The notes beneath the pieces were generated by a model. That model saw nothing but the letters and a program-made list of their open reading frames with translations, was not told the origin of the DNA and did no database searches. A program made the position numbers and the translations under genes. Of a stretch of DNA of 64,000 bases, positions 33,541-44,648 are shown piece by piece (position 1 is the stretch's first letter; every line of letters begins with the position of its first letter). This DNA is from Malus domestica (taxonomy: Eukaryota > Streptophyta > Magnoliopsida > Rosales > Rosaceae). The stretch is taken from positions 4,533,501 through 4,597,500 of the forward strand of contig NC_091673.1 of the NCBI RefSeq assembly GCF_042453785.1, read 5' to 3'.

Positions 33541-35560
33541 AGAAATCGAAGAGGCGCCTGCTCAGAAATCGAAGAGGCGTTTGCTTTCTCAAAAGTTGGG
33601 CTGCTTAGAGATCACGAGGGTTGATCTCAGAAATCGAAGAGGCGTTTGCTTTCTCAAAAGTTGGGCTGCTCAAAGACCACGAAGGCCGATCTCAAAAATC
33701 GAAGAGGCGCTCGCTTTCTCAAAAGCTGGGCTCCCCAGAGACCACGAGGGCCGATCTCAGAAATCGAAGAGGCACCTACTTTTCAAGCCTTTTCCAGCCT
33801 TGTCAGCACCTGTCACACGCACACTCAGTTTTGCGGAAATTATGGGCATTCTGTCAAAGACTTCTGGGGAAGTAGAAAACACATGAATCTTACTGTTCAA
33901 TCACCCACTTTCCACACGCAACAATAGCTCATGGGTACCACAGATAACTTTGCCAAAGTTCTCTGCCAAAGTTGAGCACGTGAAGCTTGCAGCTCCCACT
34001 ACATCGCTCTGACCAAGAAGGGTAAAAGAATAGCAAAGAAACAGCACTAACAAAGTTTAGACCCATAAATTTTGAAGGTCTAGCTACCATATTATTACCC
34101 ACAAGGGTAAAGGAACAGTACCACTGCTGGATAATTGGAAAGTCCCTGTGTGTCAACCTCTGTGCTTCGTGGCAAGGTAGACTAGCAAACATGCCCAACC
34201 TTTACTCACATTCGAGAAAACACTCCCAATAAGATTGCTTGCTCCAAAATCGAAGAGGCACCGTCCTCCGAATCTCGAGAGCCAGACTCCCAACATGACT
34301 ACTTTCTTAAAAATCGAAGAGAGGGTAAAGGAACAGTACCATTGCTGGATAATTGGAAAGTCCCTGTGTGTCAACCTCTGTGCTTCGTGGCAAGGTAGAC
34401 TAGCAAACATGCCCAACCTTTACTCACATTCGAGAAAACACTCCCAACAAGATTGCTTACTCCAAAATCGAAGAGGCACCGCCCTCCGAATCTCGAGAGC
34501 CAGACTCCCAACATGATTACTTTCTCAAAAATCGAAGAGACACTGCTCCTCGAATCTCGAGAGCCAGACCCCCAGCATGATTGCTTTCTCAAAAATCGAT
34601 GAGGCATCGTTCTCCGAATCAATCGAAGAGGCGCTCGCTTTCTCAAAAGCTGGGCTGCTCAGAGACCACGAGGGCCGATCTCAGAAATCGAAGAGGCACC
34701 TACTTTTCTAGCCTTGTCAGCACCTGTCACACGCACACTCAGCTTTGCAGAAATTATGGGCATTCTGTCGAAGACTTCTGGTGAAGTAGAAAGCACATGA
34801 ATCTTACTGTTCAATCACCCACTTCCCACACGCAACAATAGCTCATGGGTACCACAAATAACTTTGCCAAAGTTCTCTGCCAAAGTTGAGCACGTGAAGC
34901 TTGCAGCTCCCACTACATCGCTCTGACCAAGAAAGGTAAAAGAATAGCAAAGAAACAGCACTAACAAAAGTTTAGACACATAAATTTTGAAGGTCTAGCT
35001 ACCATATTATTACCCACAACTGTAAAGGAACAGTACCACTGCTGGATAATTGGAAAGTCCCTGTGTGTCAACCTCTGTGCTTCGTGGCAAGGTAGACTAG
35101 CAAACATGCCCAACCTTTACTCACATTCGAGAAAACACTCCCAATAAGATTGCTTGCTCCAAAATCGAAGAGGCACCGTCCTCCGAATCTCGAGAGCCAG
35201 ACTCCCAACATGACTACTTTCTCAAAATCGAAGAGAGGGTAAAGGAACAGTACCATTGCTGGATAATTGGAAAGTCCCTATGTGTCAACCTTTGTGCTTC
35301 GTGGCAAGGTAGACTAGCAAACATGTCCAACCTTTACTCACATTCGAGACAACACTCCCAACAAGATTGCTTGCTCCAAAATCGAAGAGGCACCGCCCTC
35401 CGAATCTCGAGAGCCAGACTCCCAACATGATTACTTCCTCAAAAATCGAAGAGACACTGCTCTCCGAATCTCGAGAGTCATACCCCCAGCATGATTGCTT
35501 TCTCAAAAATCGAAGAGGCATCGTTCTCCGAATCTCGAGAGCCAGATACCACAGACCACT
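33541..35560. repeat. Tandem repeat array, ~65-bp units in a ~914-bp higher-order repeat
   Basis: Units beginning CTCAGAAATCGAAGAGGC start at 33561, 33626, 33691 and 33756, exactly 65 bases apart. A second subtype (TTTCTCAAAAATCGAAGAGGC then CTCCGAATCTCGAGAGCCAGA) repeats at 64-66 bases between 34230 and 35550. A longer unit is duplicated: TACTGTTCAATCACCCACTT begins at 33891 and again at 34805 (914 bases). Within it, a ~215-base unit containing GGTAAAGGAACAGTACCA is itself doubled (about 34110 and 34325; 35022 and 35238). Confidence 0.85.
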
Positions 35561-36937
35561 TTTTCAAAGTGCTCTGACAGAGTTAAAACATGTGAAACTG
35601 GCAGCTCCCACTACTGTGCTATGACCAAGCAGGGTAAAGGAATAGCATTACTACTTGTTGTTAGGGAGACTCCTATATATGTCGACCTCCATCCCCAACG
35701 GACAGGCAGACCTGCAAAAATGCTCAACCCTTCATCATATCTGAGAGGGCACTCCCAACGAAGCCTTTCGAAATATTCAGCTTTCTTTCCCCCCGATAAT
35801 ACCTCTGCAAACAAGCTATACTAGAGCAAGAATATCTCATATCATCAGGGTTAAAAGCAAGAGTATCCCATATCATGCTTTTTCCCTGTCTTTTCTTTTG
35901 GCCTTGTTTTTACCTGCAAGACAAGGAGAAAGAGAGCAATCAGTCAGCACTTGGAATCAAGCTTCCAGCCAGGAACTGACTGCCTGGAACCCCTTACCTG
36001 ATTACTTACCTGGCATTGCTCTCGAGTACTCATCTTCAACATCTTATGTTTCCAGGGAAGATTCCGCATCTGCTTGAGGAACAGATAGGGCAAGTGCGAA
36101 GGATACAAGGAAGCATGTGGAGACAAGCGTAACAGCACACGTGCCGATACATTCATTACTCTGTCAAAAGCAAAAGTATCCCATATCAGCAGGGTGGAAC
36201 GTACTCTAGATTTGATGGACTTGTTTTGACCCTCAAATTCTTCAGTCGGCCTTATACTCTGGAGGAAACCAGAAAACCCTCCAGCTCAGTTCAAGAATAA
36301 GCCTGTGGAAAGTTACTTCTTCAAAAGCAAAAGTATCTCATATCATCTCTTCTCATTTTTCTTCTCTTTATCCTTCATGCTGCTGCAAGATGGGGAGAAG
36401 GTGAACAATCAGTCGGAGCTCTGATTGCTTACCTTGTCTGTCACCTCTTTCAGCAGACCCCCTAGCTCGGCGACTTGGGGGACTCCTACTACATGGTTTG
36501 TATCGCGCTTGACCAAGCCTGAAACTACAAGTAAGCTTCAAGTGAAATTGATACATTACCTTGTGCATCTCCACCAGTTAAAGATACCACCCCTGGATGG
36601 AGGAAGAGTACTTCCAGAGAAGATGCCACATCTACCTATGAGACAGATAAGGCAAGTCAAGACGACACCACACTCCGATACTTAGAAGTTTCGTGACTAC
36701 GAGATCATTCTCCCACAATATTTCCTAATGTCATTTGTACTAAATCATTCACTTGTACTCACTAAATGAGAGCTTGAACCTATGTACTTGTGTAAACCCT
36801 TCACAATTAATAAGAACTCTTCTATTCCGTGGACGTAGCCAATCTGGGTGAACCACGTACATCTTGTGTTTGCTTTCCTATCTCTATCCATTTATATACT
36901 TATCCACACTAATGACCGGAGCAATCTAGCGAAGATC

Positions 36938-37552
36938 ACAAAAAGCAATCGTTTTCGCTACCTAGGATCTATCTTGCAAGAGAACGGAGAATTAGATGGA
37001 GATCTCAACCATAGAATACGAGCTGGATGGAAAGAGTGCATCCGGCGTGTTGTGTGACCGTCGTAGGCCACCGAAGCTCAAGGGAAAATTTTATAGGACG
37101 GCAATAAGGCTAGCGATGTTGTATGGCACAGAATGTTGGGTGGTGAAGCATCAACACGTACACAAAATGGGTGTAGCGGAGATGAGGATGCTTCGTGGGA
37201 TGTGTGGGCACACGAGAAAGGATAAGATTGGGAATGAGGATATCCGAGGTAAAGTAGGAGTAGCCGAAATTGTAGGAAATATGAGAGAAAATCGGCTCCG
37301 GTGATTTTGAACATGTGCAAAGAAGGCCGACTGACGCTCCGGTTCGAAGATGTGACTACGGGACAGAGGTTCAGGGCCGAAGGGGTAGAGGAAGACCTAG
37401 GACAACTTTGGAAGAGACTCTAAGAAAAGACTTAGAGTACTTGGATCTAACGGAGGACATGACACAAAACCGAGCGCAATGGCGTTCTAGGATTCATATA
37501 GCCGACCCCACTTAGTGGGAAAAGGCTTTGTTGTTGTTGTTGTTGTTGTTGT
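36938..37552 (+). mobile_element. LINE (RTE-like) 3' end, copy 2, with (TTG)n tail
   Basis: Closely similar to copy 1 from [22 protein letters not shown] onward, but with a nine-base deletion after AGCTGGATGG and other changes that break the frame. Unlike copy 1 it runs to a complete 3' end: CACTTAGTGGGAAAAGGC followed by a (TTG)n run at about 37526-37552. A short tandem-repeat tail instead of poly(A) is characteristic of RTE-clade LINEs. The methyltransferase intron resumes immediately after it. Confidence 0.85.
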
Positions 37553-38446
37553 GAGCTTCTTTGTTTACCTGTGATTAAATTTTGTTTTTCAAGTTTTCGT
37601 TTGCTTTCGCAATTGTGTTTGCGTTTTGTTTGTGATGCAAGAAAGTTTTGTTTTTCATAGCCGGGAAATGCTAATCTTAACAGGTTGGGGAGGCTATTCC
37701 ATTAGATGATGCTTCAGTTGATGCAGTTGTTGGAACTCTTGTGTTGTGTTCTGTTAAAGATGTCGATAACACTCTGAAAGGTAATTTAGCTTACGAGGGG
37801 CACAATTTCCTTTTCGTACACTTGTAGCACGAGGTAATTGTCGTCTAAGGGTTACTACTTGTGATTGTAGATGCCTTTTTCTTTCTAAGTTGATCGTTTG
37901 GGAAGCATCCGTTTTATTTCTTCAGCTTTCGAAAAAACTGCTCCTTCTCGCTGTCAAATGATGATGTGAAATGCGCATTCGTTTTTCACACCATGTAACT
38001 TCTGCAGACTGCAGACCGTGTTAATCTAAATCCGAATTATATTAACAAGTTCATTTGTCCTGTAACCTTCAGATATAAGGGGAGTTCTAAGGCCAGGCGG
38101 ACGTTACCTGTTCGTGGAGCATGTGGCTGCAAAAGGTAGTGTGAGCTGGAAATCTTAATTCATTGATGACATTTAACGTAAGAGTATTGTGGTTTATCAT
38201 TTTGTTTGCAACTGTATGGTGCTGCTGCAGATGGCACAATCCTCAGATTCATACACAATGTTATTGATCCTCTGCAACAAACCCTAGCTGACTGGTGTCG
38301 CCTCACCTGGAAAACGAGAAGCAAACACAATTGCGACACCTTGTCCAAATTTAAATCCGGGTTCTCGGACGTTAACCTTCACATGACCACCTTCTCCAGT
38401 GCCTCAATTATAAAACCCTCAAGTGTATGGAATAGCTTGTAAGTGA

Positions 38447-41040
38447 CAACGTAATGTTATTACCCCGTCGTTCAATATTGGTCTCAACAGATGACGCGAG
38501 AGAAAACAAAAAAAAGTGAGTGCATGAACCTGCATGCGATAGCTAAATTTTCTTCTATGCATTATCTTTCGGCTTGTGGGCCTCAAGGTTCTTGCTTTTT
38601 GCTGAAGGGAAGTTGAACTAGCAATTATATAATGGGGTCTTTCAACATGGGTCCAATTTTATAAGGCTGTTTTGAAAGGAGTCCTTTGTATTACATCGTC
38701 CAAGGTGGGGCCTAGCATGTATAATATATCTCCACGTCAGTTATTTAGATGTCCATAATTTTCAAACGAATTACACCACTTGCCACTACGTAGTTTTTGA
38801 AATGAATTTGCCAAATTCCGAATATTTTGGGGGCGCTGAGTTTATCTCGTCGATTCCAATGATTTTTAAAAAACAATCTTCCTGATTCCTGCTTGTATAA
38901 TTCAAATTCGAATTATGAGATGGATAAATATGATTCCGGCAAACAATCAATGCAGGAAGGAGTCTGGGTTTTGAAGGATATTCATACCTGGTGAACTGGT
39001 ATGGTAATATGCACCTGTTTTATCTGTTCATCCTTTGTTGTTAGTTGCTTTTGTTGTCTACCTATATGAGTGGAAGGAAACCATAATTTTCCTATTAGGG
39101 TGGAAGTATAGATTATATATGCACTTGATTTGAGACATTTTTTTTAGGTGAAATTGGGTTTATATTACTGATTTGGGCTAAAGATTTTTAAACCAGGATC
39201 AATAGAAGTTTGAGCCTTGAGTTTTTAAATACGCGTTAATTGGGTTGGTGGGTTTTGTAGAACAGGTAGCTTAATAGCACCTTTTGTTGGTTGTGTCTTA
39301 GTTGTTGTTGTCTACCTATAGGGTGGAATGAAAGTAAACTACTTGTATCTCATTGTATCTCATTGATTATCAGAGAAGACAACAAGAGCTTGAAGAACAG
39401 AAAACATAAAGGATATCAGTAATCCAAATTCAAAAATTATTATCAAGATATCGTACAACAGAAGATGACCGAAACTGAAGAATGCATTTTTTTTTTATGG
39501 ATAATTAAAGATGAATATATACAGAATTTGAATGATGATACAAATAAAGAACATGGAAAAATAGGAGGGTAAAATAGTAATCACAATGCAAACAAATCAA
39601 CTTAATCACAAAAAATGTTGACATGGAGTCCTAAGTAGAAAATAACTAAAAATTGGACTAATCTTAATGTTGGGCCATAAAATTGGACCTATTTCAAGTT
39701 ACCGCTTATATAATTCCTGATGAATTAACAATTAGCGTAATCTGTTTGTTATACCTATAAGCTATAATAATGTATGATTATCAACTTAAATAAAAAGGGG
39801 TCCCATAAATAATGGTCAATTATTCGAGAAATTTTTGTATATCGGACCGTGTTCCTAACACACTGAAAAAATCTCTCCAATTATATGAAGCTCAAAGAAC
39901 TATAATTTGGACCAAGAACGAGCCGCAGGTGCCAGATTATAATTACTTTATGGCGGGGGGAGGTGCACTTGATATCCAAAAAAAGTTGATGGAGAATGTT
40001 GGCTAGATAGAGGCGTTTTATGGCGGGTCGAAAATTGAGTTTGATTCTAATTAATAGGATTAACACTTACAGTGCATCGAAAATTTAGGGACATAGAAGT
40101 GGTTATGAAACAATATTGGTCACTACAACCTCAGTGCAAGGAATTTGGCAACTTCACTTGGACCTCAAGAGTAAATCCATATGTTCCAACTTCTACTATT
40201 TTTTGTAACATATCCATGAAATAAATAAATAGACATATGATTTTTTAATCCTACAAGAATAAAACAAATTCTATAACTCAGAAAATCATGAGCCAAATTA
40301 AATATATATTATCCTGCTTAGGTTGGTCCCATAATGTGTGTGTGTATCTCATGTCTAATTTAATATATAATCTGATTAGCTCCTTTCAATCTTATACAAT
40401 TTAATATATAATCCAATTATGGGTATGAACAATTAAAATAAGGGAACTTTAACGAAAAGCACCAGGTACTGTTCACTTTAAAGAAAAACCACATTTTTAC
40501 ACTAAAAAGTCAATATTGGTACTATTCATTTTACCCTTTATTTTGTCCTTATCATTAAAACTCAATGTTTTCAAACCCTTTTCATTAGTTTTCCTTTAAA
40601 ATAAATGTAAAGAAAGTAAGTTGAAAAAGAAGAAAAAAAATTAATGACAAATTTTTCGTACAAAAAAAATAACAACGACCATATCTTATTACCCTAAGTA
40701 GGGTCAGCTGTGTGAATCCTAAAATGATATTGCATTCGATTTTGCATTGTCTTTCGTTAGCTCTAAGCAGTTTATATCTTTTCTTTTTAAATTATGAGAA
40801 AATTGGAAGAATAATTATGAGTTATGTCATGCACACAATGCCAACATAAAAAACCAATATTTGCCACCTATACAAAATTGTTAATTAAACTGCACCCAAA
40901 AGAGAAGGCAATTGATTAAGGGTTTTGATAAAGTTTAATGGGGATTACATAAAATTATGCAAAAAGGGAGGATCTTAATGCAAAAAGATCCACTAAACAT
41001 GCTCCTCCTTTTTCTCCCCAATATATTAGGGTTTTCCATT
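38447..41040. other. Intergenic spacer with one MITE
   Basis: No gene of a known family. The frame at 39812-40006 has no recognisable similarity. A MITE lies at 40441-40596 (separate entry). The final 100 bases lead into the presumed transcription start of the RING gene. Confidence 0.4.
40441..40596. mobile_element. MITE, AAGGGAACTTTAACG family (copy A)
   Basis: About 156 bp with imperfect terminal inverted repeats (AGGGAACTTTAACGAAAAGC at the left; AAGGAAAACTAATGAAAAGG read inward from the right). Flanks share TTAAAATA. A second copy in the opposite orientation lies at 63493-63643, and both keep the internal phrase CACTTTACCCTTTATTTT or its close variant. I recall this as a very common repeat near Rosaceae genes. 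Confidence 0.75.
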
Positions 41041-42138
41041 TCTTCCTCACTCCACAACCAGTCTCGCGTAGGTCACGGCTCTGACTCAGAGAGTTTCTTA
41101 TCGTGCTTCGTCACTGGCGGGTAATTGTAAGCTCCTGTCGCTCTCTATTTCTCGATTTACATTTCAGGGATTCAAAAATACCCAACTGTTTGTATCCAAT
41201 TTGTAGGGTTTTCCACTGATTTCAGCTCCCAAATGCGCGTTCCATCTGTGTTTTTTTTCTTCACTGTAATTTCTGGATGGGTTTTTGGTGTTTCGAAGAC
41301 TAAAATTTTGGTCTTTTGAAAAAAATATTTACTGAGATTTTTGTTGAATATTCTATAAATATGAAAAAATGAATTTCCGAAAGACTTGAAATTTGAGTTA
41401 ACTTGGGTCGTTATAAAAATACCCTTTTGACATAGGTGGTAAAAGTCACTGGATTTGTCGAATTTATGTAATTTTTCGGCTCTTTGTAGTTGTTAGTAGT
41501 TATCTCTATGCATTTCATTGTTTTTGTTTTAATAGCTGATATGTGGTTGTGGTGATGGATTAGTTTGTTGTTGAGTATTTGCGTTCTGGTGTTTTATTTT
41601 GTTGAAAGCTTGAAGCGAATTGTGTATTCGGTGTTTGAACATAGCCTTGTCTGAGTTCTTCTGGCTTAACTTTGTTCGTAGGGTTTGCCACTATGACCGT
41701 TGAAGAATTTTGAAAGTTTTCTGCTTTGCTGAAGAAGTATGGGGTTGTAAGCAGCATACTTATATTATGTCTGGTTAATGTGGAAGGAACTCTGATCCTA
41801 TTTATACGTGAGTTTGCCCGTTTTACGCGTGAAGTTCATGAGGTCAAAGAAAACCCTTGAGTACAGCATTAGTAAGGTCAGACGTTGCATAGTACATCGT
41901 AGTATGATGTGTTGTACTATGAGCCTTTGATAAGTGACACTTGGCATAAATGAGCGTAACTTGTTTCTGCGATGACGAATTCTTGTGAGTAATGTAAATT
42001 AGTGAGCTGAGCTTCAGGAAGGTTAGTATCAAACATAATCAATCTCCTTGTGTCTTATAAAAAATAGCTAAAACGGGGTCACTGTGTTGTGTGGCCGCAA
42101 GGCCACATGAATCACATACTGCCAGTAGGGACTGGTCG
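41041..42138 (+). promoter_or_regulatory. Probable leader and 5'-UTR intron of the RING gene
   Basis: A leader exon likely runs from about 41045 to 41119 with donor GGCGG|GTAATTG; the acceptor is not certain. Close to the coding start, 42090-42107 forms a perfect seven-pair hairpin, TGTGGCC-GCAA-GGCCACA, with a GNRA-type loop, 31 bases before the ATG. An out-of-frame ATG at 42107 precedes the chosen start. Confidence 0.45.
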
Positions 42139-44648
42139 ATGGGTCCAGCAGAGCCATGCTGGCGAACTAATACTAGCTTCTCACCACCCCCATCAAGATG
42201 GGATTTCCGTTTCCAACCTGAAGAATTACAGTACGGTTTTCATGATGGTATTCAGCAATATGGGTCTTCTACTTCATCAAACAGTAAAGGAAGTAGGGGC
42301 TGGGTGAGAGGCAACAATCTCTACAATCACCACTACTCAGCTTCTGATGGTGCTGGGCTGTTTTTAAGTGGTTCATCTGACCTTTCTCAAGGTCCTCAAT
42401 GGACACCTCCAGCAATACAGGAAATCAGTGTAGATGATTATGAAACTGCAAAAAAGAGAGGTAATACAATTGATGATGAATCTTTATTCTGTTATATTTG
42501 TGCAAACACACACATTATGACGTCTGAGATGAATTTCTACTTCTTGGCTTTAAATCTGGTGACAGAAAGTGCAGATGAGTTATGTTTGGTAACCTCAATG
42601 GTTTAAGATATTTCTCGGATTCCATATATTTTTCCGGTTCATTTAGTTGGATTGAACTGGACCATAGTACCATTTTATGCCTGTTAATGATCTTACAATG
42701 TATCAATGAATTTGTGCAAAGTATCTGCATGATTATTGTTTATATTTTTGAGCTACACATCTGCATATGCAGCTACTCCACAATTTGAGTGTATGTAACA
42801 GTCTCGTGAAAAATAGGGGTGTGCTATCCACACACCTCATTTTACTTCTCACACATCCCTTGATTTCTGTCCGTTGATCTTCTTCAATTCATCCGATCCG
42901 ACGGCCGAAAATTAAAAAAGTGTGTGAGAAGTAAAATGGGGTGTGTGGATATCACACCCCGAAAAATATTATTACATATATAGTACCCGTTAACATCTGT
43001 GTGTATGTGTGTACCGTGAAGGTGTCCCAAAAAGCTAAGCCATCTGAATTAGGTGATCTGATAGATGGTTCTTACTAACTATCCTACGTATATGTCCCAT
43101 TTGGTTATTATAGATCATCTGTTGGGCACTTCTATAATGATAACTAGTGTCATGCTTGACTACTTATAATTAACAACTTAAAATGCATCTTGTTCTTCTC
43201 GATCATGTAGGGTGCTAGTGATAAAGAATTTTTGGAGCTTATTGTATCTGATCTGGAATTCCATTCGTTTCAAGATCATTTCTATGAGTTAGTAAACTTG
43301 GATGTGGACCTTTGTTGTGCCCATTAGATTCCCAGGTACCGGATTGCAGATGATCACAAGTTCAATTGACATTTCAGACTTTTGAGATTCTTGATAGAGT
43401 ATCCTCGGGGATTTTCAAAGTTTCCATTTTGAAGGATTTGGTTATATCATTTGAAGTGTAGCCCTGATTGAGTTCTTGCCATTGCCATTGATTATAACAA
43501 ACCATGCTTAAACAATTACCATGATTGATCATTAATCAGGTCCTTTTAGCTTTGTAAAAATAGAGAACTGAAAATATATACTTATTAAGGACATTCATTC
43601 TCAAGATTGTCATTGTTTGCTAATATTCATGTTGTAATTCATTTTGTTTTAACTTCACTCCTACTTGCTAGGTACAGCTTTGGGGCATACATCCTTTAGA
43701 CCTACCATGGAGGTATTGTATGAGATTTCAACTTTCCTAGTTTATCGGATTTAGGAAATTTGTTTAGCGTTTCCTTTTATGGTATCTTTGCAGGGAACCT
43801 CAGAAATCCAAGACATGGGGGGCTCCACCTCATCCCGTTCAGACAGTGGCGAGTCTGAACCCACTGTCAAGCCGTACCTATCTTCTCATCATACATATGC
43901 AAGTCGGCGTTCGTTCATGTCCAAACCTATTCATCCCTTGTCCTTTCCTGCACAAACTTCCCCCAGAGAGTCTTCTGATCTCACAGTTGCTGGGTTTCCA
44001 GAGTATGATTCTGCCACTCCTCAAAGAGATGGCCACCGCTGGAGTAGTGCCAGTAGCAGCATTGATTTTGCAGATGTTTCTGAGTCATTTGAGGCAGAGA
44101 GTTCTGGTCGACCTTGTAATAATGTGTCTGATGGTTTTAGATGTGGCTTGTGTGAAAGGTTTCTTTCACAGAGATCGCCTTGGAGTTCTCGTCGGATAGT
44201 GAGAAGTGGAGATATGCCAGTTACCGGGGTTCTTTCTTGCTCTCATGTTTTCCATGCAGAGTGCTTGGAGCAAACAACACCCAAGACACGAAAAAGCGAC
44301 CCTCCCTGTCCCCTATGTGCCAGATTTGAGGAAGAAAATCTCCAAGAACAGCAAGGCTTCTCAAGATTGCGGGCTGGTTTTCCAAGGCTTAGACCAATTA
44401 GTGATGATGGGCCATCCAGGCCTTGGGGCTGTGCACAGGTGGGAGATTGCGTTGAAGGGGCTTTGCATGCTCCCCCGCGCAATAGTATGCTGTTGCTTAA
44501 CAGGAGTCGCATAAAGAAAAATCTTTCTTTGAAAGGTAATTTGGGCAAAGAGTTTCCAGGTAAGCTAAGAAAAACTGGTTCTCACTCTTTGCAGCATTTC
44601 AGTGGAAAATCAGTCGACCAGGGAGCGGTTGGAAGCTCAAAATCATAG
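42139..44648 (+). CDS. RING finger protein (putative E3 ubiquitin ligase)
   Basis: Three coding exons, 42139-42460, 43672-43712 and 43794-44648, with phases that join cleanly (codon split after base 1, then none), give 405 residues. Most of the protein is low-complexity and serine-rich. The C-terminal half has a RING-type zinc finger: CGLCERFLSQRSPW...GVLSCSHVFHAECLEQTTPKTRKSDPPCPLCARF (about residues 247-310). A basic tail follows (NRSRIKKNLSLKGNLGKEF). RING proteins usually hand ubiquitin from an E2 to a target; the target here is unknown. The start MGPAEPCW is chosen because the longer open frame begins without ATG. Intron 1 (1.2 kb) contains a MITE. Confidence 0.87.
42816..42960. mobile_element. 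MITE, GGGGTGTG family (copy 2), in RING gene intron 1
   Basis: A 145-bp element with nearly perfect 40-base terminal inverted repeats (GGGGTGTGCTATCCACACAC at the left, GTGTGTGGATATCACACCCC at the right). It is bracketed by GAAAAATA (42808-42815 and 42961-42968). It is about 90% like copy 1 at 22327-22474 over most of its length. Confidence 0.9.

Larger units (their letters stand above)
32467..36937. mobile_element. Nested repeat block, possibly a large non-autonomous LTR-element derivative
   Basis: This 4.5-kb block separates the two LINE tails. It holds a minus-strand coiled-coil ORF (32725-33399), ~65-bp tandem repeats, a ~914-bp duplicated higher-order unit, and at 36700-36900 a stretch resembling the transcript-end region of a plant LTR (AATTAATAAGAACTCTTC followed by GTGAACCACGTACATCTTG). 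No paired LTRs, primer site or polymerase domain could be identified, so the class is uncertain. If it is LTR-kin it is a broken, non-autonomous fossil. Confidence 0.4.
30741..38446 (+). pseudogene. UbiE-type SAM-dependent methyltransferase gene, decayed
   Basis: Exon-like pieces follow the order of plant methyltransferases such as At1g69523/At1g69526. They are HPPRPDWCEEFYASVLNTSMKSYEDVV (from 30911), YKAELFAELKGKAGK then the SAM-binding LEIGVGTGPNLRYYA (31382-31480), GVDPNIKMENYARAAAVAA (31504-31560), VGEAIPLDDASVDAVVGTLVLCSVKDVDNTLK (37684-37780), GVLRPGGRYLFVEHVAAK (38073-38135) and DGTILRFIHNVIDPLQQTLADWC...GFSDVNLHMTTFSSASIIKP (38231-38446). One base is missing before VLEIGVG, another shift follows GLPLR in the third piece, and a further shift near 38420 replaces the expected VYGIACK ending. 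The upstream transit-like part (from 30741) also contains a stop. Introns 31600-37683, 37781-38072 and 38136-38230 keep good borders; the first holds 6 kb of nested repeats. Confidence 0.78.

Noticed and set aside
33541-35560. CRISPR-like direct repeats
   Set aside because: Units are contiguous 65-mers without unique spacers, in a plant nuclear context; this is an ordinary tandem array.
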